Origin: Gigaspora margarita
Lineage: Eukaryota > Glomeromycota > Glomeromycetes > Diversisporales > Gigasporaceae
Assembly (NCBI GenBank): GCA_009809945.1
Contig: WTPW01000081.1
Coordinates: 44,787 to 108,786 of the forward strand
DNA length: 64,000 nucleotides
Direction: 5' to 3'
Shown: in pieces, positions 1-10,566 of the stretch
How positions within the stretch are numbered: position 1 is the stretch's first letter
Layout of the letters: every line of letters begins with the position of its first letter
The notes under the pieces: generated by a model
Told to the model about the DNA's origin: nothing
The model's input: only the letters and a program-made list of their open reading frames with translations
Database searches by the model: none
Position numbers and translations under genes: made by a program

Positions 1-1130
1 AAAAAAAAAAACAAACAAAAAACAAAACTGTAAGCAAATTAAAAAAAAATAAATGAAGCCCCAAATTTCCATTTCATGAAGTAAGAGTTTGTGTTCTTGC
101 AATTCAGAAATCATCAAAATCAGAGTCTTCACAAAGTGGCAGAATAAATAAAAAAAATAAAAATTAAAGAAATAAGTAAAAAGAAAACAACAAAAAAAAT
201 GGAAATATAAGCAAACTGAATAAAAAAATAAAAACCCAAATCTCCATTTCTCTGAAATAGAGTTCATAACAGAAATTGCTGAAATCAAGTTGTATATATT
301 CTTGCAAAGTTTCGGAAAAGTCTGAGTTTGCTTGCAAAGTGTTGAAAAAGCCTAAATCATTTTTCTTGTAAAGTGCCAGAATAAAAAAAAAACAAAAACA
401 AAAACAAAAAGAACAAAAAACAGCAAACGAAAAAATAAATAAAGCACTAACTGAACCTTTATTTCTTTAAAGAGCCGTTCTCCAAAATTTAGAAATTGTT
501 AGTAAAATCAGTTGAGCATTCTTGCAAAGTATCAGAATCCTGAGTTGGCATGCGCAAAGTATCGAAAAGTTGTCAGATTTTTTGCAAAGTGCCAAAAAAT
601 TAGGGTTGGTGTTTTTTGTAAAAATAAAATAAAAAAATTAAAAAATAATAAATAAAAGAAAAAAAAGACAAAACAAAATGAAACTAAACGAAACCAAAAC
701 AAACCAAAAAAAAACAAAATGAGAACAAAAAAACAATGTAAAATTGATAGAAGATCTAAATTTTAAACAAAAAAAATAAACAAAGATCTAATCTGATCTT
801 GTACTATGATCATCAAAACAATTCGAAACATTTTGAAAATATTAGTCAAACGTGCCCTTTGTATGATCCAGGCTACAGATCTACTGATCCAGCTTGGTTT
901 CCCAGTCCTAAAATATTTTGAAAGCATTTAAAATATTTCAAAAAAATATTACAAAGAACTAATCTTACCTTGTACTATGATCATTGAAACATTTCAAAAC
1001 ATTTCAAAAATATTAGTCAAACGCATCCTTGGTATGATTCAGGCTACAGATCTACTGGTCTAGCTTGGTTTCCCAGTCCTAAAATATTTCGAAAGTATTC
1101 AAAATATTTCAAAAATATTAGATCTAAAAT
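1..1130. repeat. A-rich dispersed repeat block, copy 1
   Basis: A/T-rich block built around recurring TTGCAAAGTG(C/T)CAGAA-like motifs separated by A-rich stretches. The same order of motifs reappears at 4735-5505 and 6363-6790. There the second copy is split by a hAT-like element, so 1-1130 shows roughly what the empty site looks like. The open frames in it are low-complexity (F/L-rich on the minus strand) and look non-coding. The left edge is cut by the window. Confidence 0.7.
780..1125. repeat. Direct tandem pair of about 171-bp units
   Basis: Two units in a row, starting near 781 and 952. Each runs from CAAAGA(T/A)CTAATC through GGCTACAGATCTACTG and GCTTGGTTTCCCAGTC to an AAAATATTTC-rich tail. 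A third, single unit lies at about 6622-6790 inside the second copy of the block. Confidence 0.75.
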
Positions 1131-1147
1131 ATTTTATATTTTGCAAT

Positions 1148-1408
1148 GTTTTTCTTACACACCGTAAGAAAATCGTAAATTTATGTAAAATTTTTATATA
1201 AATTTACAATTTTCTTACGCACTATAAGAAAATCGTAAATTTATGTAAAATTTTTATGTAAATTTATGATTTCTTATGCACCATAAGAACATCGTAAATT
1301 TATGAAAAAATATTACATAAATTTACGATTTTCTTAGTACTGTAAGACTTATGTAGTTTTACACTAAATCTTACGTAAATTTATGATTTTCTTACGTACC
1401 GTAAAAAC
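1148..1408. repeat. Tandem array of 60-bp palindromic units
   Basis: About four and a half units with a period close to 60 bp (TTCTTAC-like landmarks at 1151, 1211, 1271, 1331 and 1390). Each unit is itself an inverted repeat: CGTAAGAAAATCGTAAATTT on one side pairs with its complement AAATTTACRATTTTCTTACG on the other, around a T/A spacer. The array could fold into successive hairpins or cruciforms. No coding potential is seen. Confidence 0.8.
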
Positions 1409-1589
1409 TTGTGCAAGATTACGCATATATAAATTTGCTAATGTATGTTATCTAAATAAAATGTAACACCTCAGTTGGGGTTTGGGGTTAGGGTTAGTAA
1501 ATGATATTATACTAAAATTTTGCAAGAAATTTTTTTGTTAATGTATAAAAGGTAATTTCTTAGACAAAGTTTTGTGACAAGTAGAAAAG

Positions 1590-2310
1590 AGTAAATGCTT
1601 GGTTATCATAGTAGACAATAAAATTTTTTTTATATAATTGTAATTATAACTTGAGAAAATAATGCTGGAATAAATCAAGTTGTTATTGTTATCAAAATGG
1701 AGTTGATGCTAAAAAGAATAAGCATCTATGCAAATCAATTAAGTGCTATTGTTATTATATTACAAAAAAAATTAATTGCAGAATGTATATATTTTTAATA
1801 TAAATTACACAGAATTTTAAAAATTGATCATGAAAATGCTACAGAAAAAGCAATTTATGATGAATAGAATTTTGCAAAATTTGATTTTGTCATGAATGGA
1901 ATTGGCAATTTGTCACTGCAGAAAATTATTAGTCCTGGTTCAAGGTATAAAATTTTTTTACTTGTATAATAAATATATATATATATTATATAAAATTTAT
2001 TAATTTATTTATATTATTAGTATAAATTCTGGACAAAATCCAAATATCTAAAGTCTTTTGAACAAATATTCATAATGCTATATAAGACAGAATTTTTACA
2101 AAGCATACTATCTATAATGTTCAATGCCAATAAAATCTTTTGGAACTGTTTTAGTCAAAGTTTAAATAATAATCCAATAGGTTCTAATGAAAACAAAAAA
2201 ATTTATCAATTATTTCTGATAGCTTTTTGTATGATATTAGTGAAATATATAAATATAAACTTACAAAAGTTATTACAGCTCAAAATATTATACAATAATT
2301 ACAATTGATG
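1590..2310 (+). pseudogene. Possible N-terminal remnant of a DDE-type transposase
   Basis: Broken coding-like text. Around 1690-1760 a frame reads NGVDAKKNKHLCKSIKCYCY, rich in Cys and Lys. The frame 2075-2308 reads NANKIFWNCFSQSLNNN, followed by PIGSNENKKIYQLFLIAF. From memory of Rhizophagus transposase-like proteins, a FW-C-F...L-N-N-N segment followed by a short helix-turn-helix-like stretch lies N-terminal to the SSYKV segment, and that segment is seen at about 10.7 kb. The two pieces could therefore belong to one gene now separated by 8 kb of insertions, but they could also be two unrelated copies. Stops and frameshifts exclude a functional product. Recognition here is weak. Confidence 0.35.
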
Positions 2311-2689
2311 CAGTATATTTTAAAATTTATTACAAATATTACAGAATTTATTTTGAAATATTATGAAATAAATTTCAAAATATTTCAAAATATATTAGAA
2401 AATATTGCAAATAGGCCAAATAAAAAAATACAAACCACTATCTAAATATCTCTCTCTGGGGTTGCAGGAGTAATATTTTTACAGTCTTCCTTCTCTATAA
2501 TTATGCAGTTTGTATCATGAAAATATGTGATTATAAATAAGTGTGATTATAAATGTATATCCTATATAGTCACAATAATATATAAAATATTTATAATGTA
2601 ATTATATAAAGTAAATATTTTATATTTGCTAATAGTTACTAAAAAAACCAAAAAAATTTTTTATCTGAAAATAACAACCTGTGATCAAT

Positions 2690-2995
2690 AATAGTCACTA
2701 CATAGTAAAGTCCAAATTCTAATATGTAAATTGATTGTAATCACTTAAGTAAACTTCTTCTAAAGGTCAAAATACATATATATTAAAATTTTTGTGCAAA
2801 TTGGAGAAGTTTTTATTATTTGACATTTAATTTTTACGTTCAACAAAAAAAATTAAAAATTTTTTTAAAAAATATATTGATGACGTAAAAATTAAAAGTT
2901 TAATAATAAAAACCTCTCCAATTTTGATAAAAATTTTATAATATGTGCATTATGATCTTCTGAATAAGTTTACTTAAGCGATTATAAGCTGCTTC
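2690..2995. repeat. Internal inverted repeat 1 of the 2482-3775 element
   Basis: The arm starting with TACATAGTAAAGTCCAAATT and running into CACTTAAGTAAACTTCTTCT is mirrored on the right by AGAAGATC/TTCTGAATAAG and TTACTTAAGCGAT text. The centre lies near 2855, in an A/T-only spacer. Related to the second inverted repeat at 3125-3480. Confidence 0.65.
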
Positions 2996-3124
2996 CAATT
3001 TCTTGTATAACTTTTGCCCAAAAAAAAGATAGCTTACTTTTGGGAATCTGCAATAGTAAAACTTGAACTTTTATGTACCGTATGTGTCTGAAAATAAGCT
3101 ATTTTGGATAAAATCGAGTTTTGG

Positions 3125-3480
3125 TCAATCACCAATAGTTGTTACATAGTAAAGTCTAAATTCTACTATGTAAATTTGTTATGTGCTTAAGTAAACATAT
3201 TTGGAAGACTAAACTACACCTATTCTAAAAGTTTCATCTGAATAGGAGTACTTTTCATTATTTGACTTTTAATTTTTACTTTCAATGAATATATTTTGCT
3301 AATAAAATTTTAATCTTTTCATTGAAGTAAAAATTAAGATCCAATTAATAAAAAGATCTTCAATTTCATTGTAAATTTCAGAGTATATGTATTTTGATCT
3401 TCTAAATAAGTTTACTTAAGCGACTTTAACCGATTTACTTAGTAAAATTTGGACTTTACTATGTAGCAACTTTTGTCAAT
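3125..3480. repeat. Internal inverted repeat 2 of the 2482-3775 element
   Basis: The left arm from GTTACATAGTAAAGTC is complementary to the right arm ending GACTTTACTATGTAGCAAC. Pairing continues through GCTTAAGTAAAC and the ATTTTTACTT(T)CAATGA segment, with the centre near 3305. The flanking motif TAGCTTATTTTCAGA recurs at 3485, 3540 and 3556. Confidence 0.7.
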
Positions 3481-4019
3481 CATGGGTAGCTTATTTTCAG
3501 ATCAAAGACATTTTATGTTTCTTGACCAAAAGAGGGGGGTAGCTTATTTTCAGAGGTAGCTTATTTTTTGCAATATACAGCATAGTGTTGTGATTATATA
3601 AGAGTATTTTTACTAATAAAAGATTTCAAAAAGCTTCTAAAAAATATGATAGTAGTTGTAAGCTATTTGTAATTATATAAAGGTATTTTATATATAAAAA
3701 AAATGGGAGTTAAATTTTGTGTAATTATATAGAGGTTGTGACTATAGAGGAGGTGATTGTAAAGGAGAAAGACTGTACAATATTTTACATTATTTCGCAA
3801 TATTTCAAAATATTTCAAAATATTTTGCAATATTTCACAATATTTCACAATTTTTTACAATTTGTTTAGAAAATAAATAAATGACTTACGTATTTATATA
3901 ATTAATTATTTGAAAGATTTACAGGTTTTCATATATTTCACAAAATTTTGCAATTTTAAAATTTTATTTTATTTATTATTATAATTATATATATTATATA
4001 TTTAAATTAAATAAACATT

Positions 4020-4625
4020 ATCCTGCGGGTCGATAGCATAGTGGTTGTGCTCCCAGAACATCGCTGCTTCTTTACATAAGGTCGCCAGTTCAAGTCCTAC
4101 GAATGGTAAAATTTAACTACACACGATCAGGTGATGGCAGACTTGAGTTAAGATGCTAGGACAGTGTTTGGACAGCACAGCTACATCTTGGGCTCAGCTT
4201 GATGAAGCTTCTCCAGACATTTCAGATAGACATCGTGAAACTTGCTCTAACAGGGTTTTCTGCATTTTCATCTGTTTGATCGGTCCCAGGGGTGAAAGAC
4301 TTCTAGAAAAATTGGAACAAGGGTTGGAGTCTGGTCGAACTCATCTGCTACTGGTATCGTTTTCCCTTAGAATTACTTGGACAGTTCTGGTTAAATCCCC
4401 TGGTTGTAAATGGGTCCGCCAATTAGGTTCGGTTGGAATAAAATAAAGATGGCTTAGTACCAGTTAGCCATGGTAGAAATTAAAAAATAGAAATAGATAT
4501 ACATATGTAGATCATTACAATGTACAAAAATGTAGGACCCAGTTGGGTCCCCATAATAAATGACCTTAATAAAATTGCCGCCAACTGCAGTCTTCAGGTG
4601 TATGCCTGAAGAAATTTTAAAAATA
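4020..4625 (+). mobile_element. tRNA-derived SINE (copy 1) with 16-bp target duplication
   Basis: The head carries RNA polymerase III promoter boxes: an A box TAGCATAGTGG at 4034-4044 and a B box AGTTCAAGTCC at 4087-4097, so its 5' part derives from a tRNA. A unique-looking body follows, and near the 3' end a small hairpin CTTCAGGTGTATGCCTGAAG leads into an A-rich tail. The element is bracketed by a perfect 16-bp direct repeat, AAATTAAATAAACATT, at 4004-4019 and 4626-4641, the signature of LINE-mediated insertion. At 606 bp it is long for a SINE. The 97-codon frame 4153-4446 inside it is probably fortuitous. Confidence 0.88.
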
Positions 4626-4734
4626 AAATTAAATAAACATTTTTAATCAATTTATTAATTCATATTTTAATTATTATACATTTTTTATAGTACTATTTTT
4701 ATTACTATTTATTAGAAGAAAAAACAAAATAAAA

Positions 4735-6790
4735 AAAAATAACTACTCAAATTTTCTATTTCTCAAAAGTAAAAATTGGTTAGTGTTCTTGCAAATTGCT
4801 AAAAAAATATGTTGTATTCTTGCAAAGTATTAGAGAAGTTAGAGCTAGTGTTCTTGTAAAGTGCTAAAAAGTCTGAGAGCTAGAAAAGTTAAAGTTGGTA
4901 TTCTTATAAAGTGTTAGAAAAGTTATTTTTTTGCAAGTGCTAAAATAAATAAAATAAAATAAAAATTAAATAAGAGAAAAGCTATTTATTACATAATTTA
5001 TTTTTATTTAAAGGTTATACTCTTTCCTCTCTGTGATCAAATTAGTAGCCCATAATAATTTATATATAATATATAATAGACTGCTAACTCTCTTCTCTGT
5101 CTTAAAATTATATAATAAACAGAACTTCTCTAAGCAAAAAGAAAACAAACAAAAATGAAAATGTAAGCAAACTGAATAAAAAAATAAATGAACCCCCAAA
5201 TTTTGATTTCTTTGAAGTAAGTGTTTGTTTTGCAAAGTGCCAGAAAAGTCTAATTTGCTTGCAAAGTATCAAAAAAGCCTGGGTTAGTTTTTTTGCCAGG
5301 TGCCAAAAAAGTAAGGGTTATGTTCTCACAAAGAGCCAGAATAAAATAAAAAAAAACAAACAACAAAAACAAATAAGAACAAAAAATGTTTAATAAAAAA
5401 ATAAATGAAGCTCTAACTTAATCTTTATTTTGCTAAAGAAGCATTCTTGAAAATTTAGAAATTATTTGGTAAAATTAGTTGCATGTTCTTGCAAAGTGTT
5501 GAAAGTAGGGTTCTCAATGGGCCGGGTTGGGCCGGGTTTACCCAAACCCAAGCCCGGCCCATTGAATTATAAACCCAACCCAAGCCCGGCCCAATTCATC
5601 ACGGGCTTGAAATATAAGCCCAAACCCGGCCCAAGCTTAGCTCAGCCCAACTCAAGCCCGGCCCAACCAAGCCCGGCCCAACCCAAGCCCAGCCCAACCC
5701 AAACCTGCCCAACTCAAGCCCGGCCCGGCCCAACTCAAGTCCAGTTCAATCCAAGTCTGTCTAACCCAAGCCGGCCAATTCATAATTTGCAAATAGTATT
5801 ATAGTCAACTAATTAATTAATTAGTTAGTTAATTAATTGATTAAATGACTAATTAAATTAGTTAGTATATCAAAATGGCTTAGATATAATTGCATAGCTA
5901 CTATGAAACAACTAGTTAATGATATCAACTAATTGACCAACTAATTGATTAATTAATTAATTGATTAATTGTCTAATAAAATTATTATTGATTAGTTGGC
6001 AACTTAGCAACTAAATCAATTTTCAATTTGGAACACTAAGATAATTATATTCTATAGATAACTTAATCATTAAAATGTTAAATAACATATTCTTGAATCT
6101 ATTATGCTATATTATACTAAAATTACAAACCTTACCAAATTAACTAGGATCAATTTTTAATCAATAGGAGCTATATATTTTTAATGGGTATTACTGGGTT
6201 TTATCGGGCCTCTTTATAATACCCGGGCCCGGCCCATTATTTTACAAGCCCAACCCAAGCCCGGCCCAATTAATCACGGGCCTAAAATTTGGGCCCAGGC
6301 CTGGCCCAGGCCCGGCCCAACCCACAAATTGTCGGGTTTGGCCCGGCCCATTGCAAACCCTAGTTGAAAGGCTGAGCTGGCTTGTGTAAAGTGTCAAAAG
6401 GTCATTGGATTTCTTGCAAAGTGCCAAAAAAAGTTAGGGTTGGTGTTGTTGTAAAGTGTTGAAATAAAATAATAAAAATTAAAAAATAATAAATAAAAAA
6501 AAAAACAAAAAAAAAACAAAACAAACCCAAAAAATGAAATGAAATCAAAACAAAACAAAATCAAAATAAAAAAAAACAATGTAAATCTGATAGAAGATCT
6601 AATTATAAACAAAAAAATAAACAAAGATCTAATCTGATTTTGTAATATAATTATCAAAATATTTTGAAAATATTAGTCCATGCACTCTTGGTATAATCCA
6701 GGTTACAAATCTACTGATCCAGCTTGGTTTCCCAGTTCTAAAATATTTTGAATTATTTCAAAATTATTTTTTCAAAATATTTCGAATTAT
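4735..6790. repeat. A-rich dispersed repeat block, copy 2 (interrupted)
   Basis: Same motif order as 1-1130: TTGCAAAGTG motifs, the ATTAGGGTTGGTG...TAAAGTG stretch near 6430, AACAATGTAAA near 6575, then the 171-bp unit at about 6622-6790. The block is interrupted by the hAT-like element 5506-6362, which accounts for its extra length compared with copy 1. Confidence 0.7.
5506..6362. mobile_element. hAT-like non-autonomous element, 857 bp, 8-bp TSD
   Basis: The ends are inverted repeats: TAGGGTTCTCAATGGGCCGG on the left; the complement of the right end reads TAGGGTTTGCAATGGGCCGG. An exact 8-bp direct repeat GTTGAAAG flanks it (5498-5505 and 6363-6370). TAGGG-type ends plus an 8-bp duplication are hAT hallmarks. 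Both subterminal zones (about 5515-5775 and 6205-6355) are packed with GCCCGGCCCAA-like iterations and are far more GC-rich than their surroundings. The centre is AT-rich with TTAATTAA runs. Proline-rich frames here (for example 5466-5804) are translations of the iterations, not genes. Confidence 0.92.
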
Positions 6791-7053
6791 ATTGTATAAT
6801 ATTTTACTTATTTTGCAGTATATAAAATCTTTCAAAAAATTACATACATATAAACTTGCTGATGGAAGAACTTCAATCTAAACTATATGTAAGCAAAAAC
6901 AAATTAGTATTAAAGTTAAATTTGTTCAAATAGACAAATTCAGTTTTCTAGTAATGTGAATCTGATAATAAAGTTATTGCCCACTTTGACATTAGAGGTT
7001 TTTTTTGTATAAAAAAAAAAACAATAATACTAGTCATAATAATAAATAAAATA
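6791..7053. other. Short AT-rich spacer
   Basis: A/T-rich sequence between the repeat block and the TA-flanked element. No coding signal, RNA or clear repeat seen. Confidence 0.6.
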
Positions 7054-7565
7054 CAGTTGTCCTCCCCTATAATTATGCACTTGAGCATGCTCAAATATGT
7101 GATTATAAAAAGGTGTGACTTTATAAAAGTACTTCTATATAAGCACAAATTATAATTAATATAAAAAAAGTAATTTAGTAGAGGTATTTTAAAAATTTTA
7201 TACATGATTGTAGATAGTTTCTACATATAAAAGTTACAATTTTAATAATTAAATCAACTTTTATGCAATAAGTAAAGTTGTTTAGAAGAATAAAATACAC
7301 TCACTATTAAATTTTTATGCAAATCTGATAACTTTTTATTAGTATTATTTCTCATATTACATATCTATGAATATAGCTAAAAAATTTGTAATTTTTTTTT
7401 ATAGGAACATAAATAAAAAAATATATTAATGAAATATCAACCAATTTATATAAAAATTTTATAATAGGTGTATTTTATTCTTCTAAACAACTTTTCTTAT
7501 TGCATTAAAATCGATTCACTTAGTATTATTTTGACTTTTATAGATAGCAACGATCAATAATCATA

Positions 7566-8543
7566 AGGTATATATGTCTAATTTGGCACAGTTAAGTCCT
7601 ACGATAAATATCATGTGATATTTCAATCAGATTTAGATTATTTTAGTACCATTCGATTCGTCTCATCGAGACGAATCGAATGGTACCAAATTCACCTGAT
7701 TCTGATTACTCAACCAAGAGATATCACCTTTTAAATTTTATTCAAAAACATAGTTCTATTTTGGCACAGTGCCTAATTTGGCGCACTAAAGATCTCTAAT
7801 GATATTTTGTGAACCATTGATCCAAATTACACGATTTTGGTACCATTCGATTCGTCACGATGAGACGAGTCGGATAGTACTAAAATCATGTGATTCTGAT
7901 CGAAAGTTCACAAGATATCAACATTTAACCAAAATAACCTGTGTAAAGCAACTTTTGAAATTAATATAAAATCGTAGGTAACCTTTGACAGTCTGGTTCG
8001 TTTTTGATAATTTTACCACCAAAATGACAGCCTTGAAGAGACGATTCCAACGAGCCCAAAATCGATAAAATCCAATCACGGGGTCACAAGATCTTTAATA
8101 TTTACAAGATCTTTAAGATTTTCTTATCATTTTTGATGAAAATTAGATTAGTTAAACTAATCAACTTTTATTAAAAGTTATACAAAAATCTTAACGATCT
8201 TGTGATCCCATGATCAGATTTTATTGATTTTGGGCTCATTGGAATCGTCTCTTAAAGGCCGTCATTTTGGTGATAAAATCATCAAAAACAGGTCAGCCTA
8301 TCCTATTTTATCTACGATTTTATGTTAACTTTAATTTTTAAAGATTAAATATGTATTGGTTATTTGGGTTAAATGACGATATCTTGTGAATTATCAGACA
8401 GAATCATATGATTTTGGTACCATTCGACTCATCTCATCGAGACAAATTGAATGGTACTAAAATCACGTGATTTTAATCACTAGATCGTAAGATATCATTA
8501 GTGCGTCAAATTAGGAACTGCGTCAAATTAGGCATGCCTACCT
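7566..8543. mobile_element. TA-flanked foldback element nested in 7054-10408
   Basis: Left end AGGTATATATGTCTAATTTG; complement of right end AGGTAGGCATGCCTAATTTG; TA on both sides (7564-7565, 8544-8545). The whole element is a long imperfect palindrome centred near 8153. Repeated hairpins lie within it: 7646-7686 (perfect 19-nt arms GTACCATTCGATTCGTCTC around a 3-nt loop), about 7838-7884, and about 8417-8457. A related hairpin is found outside, near 43840-43885. No coding sequence. Confidence 0.75.
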
Positions 8544-8575
8544 TATATAAAAATTTTTTAAAAAATTTTTATATA

Positions 8576-9849
8576 CAGTGCAGACAACCTAGTCCCGACA
8601 ATAAAAGTTTTTAGTGGCCAAATTTTAAAATTATGTAATGCGGCCAAATTTGGTATTTTTAATATATACGGCCAAATTTGGTACATCTATTATATACGAC
8701 CAAATTTGGTACTTTTATTATATACATCAAAATTTGGTACTTCTACTATGATATCACAAAATTTTTTAAAGTGATGTATAACGATTATAATCAGACTAAT
8801 TGATTATAATAATTATAATTATTTGAGGGGTTATTAATTATTTACTAACACTAATCAATTATAATCAATTATCTATATATATCGTAATATAAAAATTCAA
8901 TTAATATCATTAGTTTAAAAATTTGCAAATTTTAGCTAAATTTTAAAGCTGATTTTCTTGATAACTAACAATTAGAATTAGCTCAAATTTTTATTGTAAA
9001 TATTATCGATATCAGACTATAGCATACTAAAATTTTAGCGAATTTGACTTGGTAGTTCTTGAGTAATTGCTTGTATATAATAGTTAATTTTTTTTAAAAA
9101 ATTGACTATTATATGCAAGCAATTACTCAAGAACTACCAACTCAAATTGCTGAAATTTTATTTTTATACTATGATATTGTTACTATTTACAATAAAAATT
9201 TGAACTAATTCTAATTGTTAGTTATCGAGAAAATCAGCTTTAAAATTTAGCTAAAATTTGTGAATTTTGATTACCGGTATATATCGTTATCTATCACTAT
9301 CATTTATAATCGATAGTGAGTTATATATTGATAATAATCAGGTGATAGCTATCGATATAAATCAGTCTGCAAATTTTGGTAATATAGCCCTAATCACATG
9401 AAACACAAAGATCAAATGACTTTCCCTAAATTTCTAACAATAATGTGAAAGTTTTTTAGTTTAATACGTACGTGCCAAATTTTTATATATGGTGGCCAAA
9501 TTAATACATACTATGAATAAACTGGCCAAATTTCTTATATTTAAGGTGGCCAAGTTAATATTATAAATAAACTAGCCAAATTTCTTATATTTAAGGTGGC
9601 CAAATTTCTTGGTTTAATAGTATATGTGAAGTGGCCAAATTTCATATTTACTTATAAAATTGTTCTAACTTCCATCCTCTATTATTTTTTTAAAATTAAA
9701 TTTACAAAAATTCTAACAATGTGGAAGTGTTTAGCTTGTTTTGAATTAACATTTTAAAATAGTATTTTTTGGTTACTATTTTTTTTAAAGAAGAATTAGC
9801 AATTTGAATGACATTAATTTTATTGGTCGGGACTAGGTTGTCTGCATTG
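8576..9849. mobile_element. Tc1/mariner-like MITE nested in 7054-10408
   Basis: Left end CAGTGCAGACAACCTAGTCC; complement of right end CAATGCAGACAACCTAGTCC; TA on both sides (8574-8575, 9850-9851). CAGTG ends plus TA fit Tc1/mariner. Subterminal zones carry GGCCAAATTTGGTA-like direct repeats on the left (8640-8740) and GGTGGCCAAATTTCTTA repeats on the right (9485-9640), possible binding iterons. The centre is a long palindrome (8897-9285). It lies 32 bp from the neighbouring nested element. Confidence 0.82.
8897..9285. repeat. Long palindrome at the heart of the 8576-9849 element
   Basis: Arms of about 190 nt meet near 9093. The inner part GTAATTGCTTGTATATAATA is complementary to TATTATATGCAAGCAATTAC, and the outer parts share AACAATTAGAATTAG and its complement. 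Such a palindrome is expected to be unstable in cloning. Confidence 0.8.
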
Positions 9850-10566
9850 TATGATCATTGATCGTTGCTATATATAAAATTCAAAATAATACTAAGTGAA
9901 TCGATTTTAATGCAATAAGAAAAGTTGTTCAGAAGAACAAAATACATCTATTAAAAAATTTTTATACAAATCAGTTGATATTTCATTAATATATTTTTTC
10001 ATTTACATTTCTATTATAAAAAAAAATTACAAATTTTTTAGCTATATTTGTAGATAGGTAAAATGAGAAACAATACTAATAAAAAGTTATTAGATTTGCA
10101 TAAAAATTTATTGGTAGATGTATTTTATTCTTTCAAACAACTTTACTTATTGCATAAAAGTTGATTTAATTATTAAAATCATAACTTTTATATGTAGAAA
10201 CTATTTGCAATTATATATAAATGTGATTGTAAAGAAGTAATTTTATTATTAAAATTAGGCAACAATTTCTAAAAAAATGTGATAGTGATTATAATATTAT
10301 TGTGACTGTATGGAGGTGTTTTTAATATAAAAAAACTGTATCATGTTTTTGGTGTGATTATATAGAATTTGTGACTATATGGAAGGTGATTATATGGGAG
10401 GACAACTGTATATAAAAAATAAAAATAAATTATAAGTAACATCAATTTATCTGAAACAATAATCAATTTAGAAAGTCAAGGAATATTATTTATAAAGTGA
10501 AAATATGAAATAGTTGTCAGAATATAAAAAAACATAAAACTATAATAAATCTACTTTTGTATATAA

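Larger units (their letters stand above)
2482..3775. mobile_element. TA-flanked TIR element, pogo/mariner-like, non-autonomous
   Basis: The left end CAGTCTTCCTTCTCTATAAT and the complement of the right end CAGTCTTTCTCCTTTACAAT are terminal inverted repeats, each preceded by TA (2480-2481 and 3776-3777). A TA duplication and CAGT ends fit the Tc1/mariner/pogo group. The ends resemble those of the element at 7054-10408. Length is 1294 bp. No transposase frame is visible. The inside consists of two long inverted repeats. Confidence 0.75.
7054..10408. mobile_element. Large TA-flanked TIR element hosting nested insertions
   Basis: The left terminus CAGTTGTCCTCCCCTATAAT and the complement of the right terminus CAGTTGTCCTCCCATATAAT are near-identical and bordered by TA (7052-7053 and 10409-10410). 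Its arms (about 7060-7565 and 9850-10400) are long inverted copies of each other; for example TAAGTGAATCGATTTTAATG at the right is complementary to text at about 7502-7526. The middle holds two complete insertions (7566-8543 and 8576-9849). Without them the element is roughly 1.1 kb, close to its relative at 2482-3775. Pogo/mariner-like by ends and TA target. No transposase frame. Confidence 0.8.

Noticed and set aside
1473..1500. TTAGGG-like text near GGTTTGGGGTTAGGGTTAG
   Set aside because: One or two units only; similar CCCTAA/TTAGGG bits occur inside dispersed repeats elsewhere. Not a telomere.
4153..4446. 97-codon frame starting with ATG
   Set aside because: Lies wholly in the SINE body; SINEs do not code for protein and the peptide matches no family I know.
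5466..5804. Proline-rich 112-codon frame
   Set aside because: It is the translation of GCCCGGCCCAA iterations in a hAT-like element; the opposite frame 6242-6427 comes from the mirror array.
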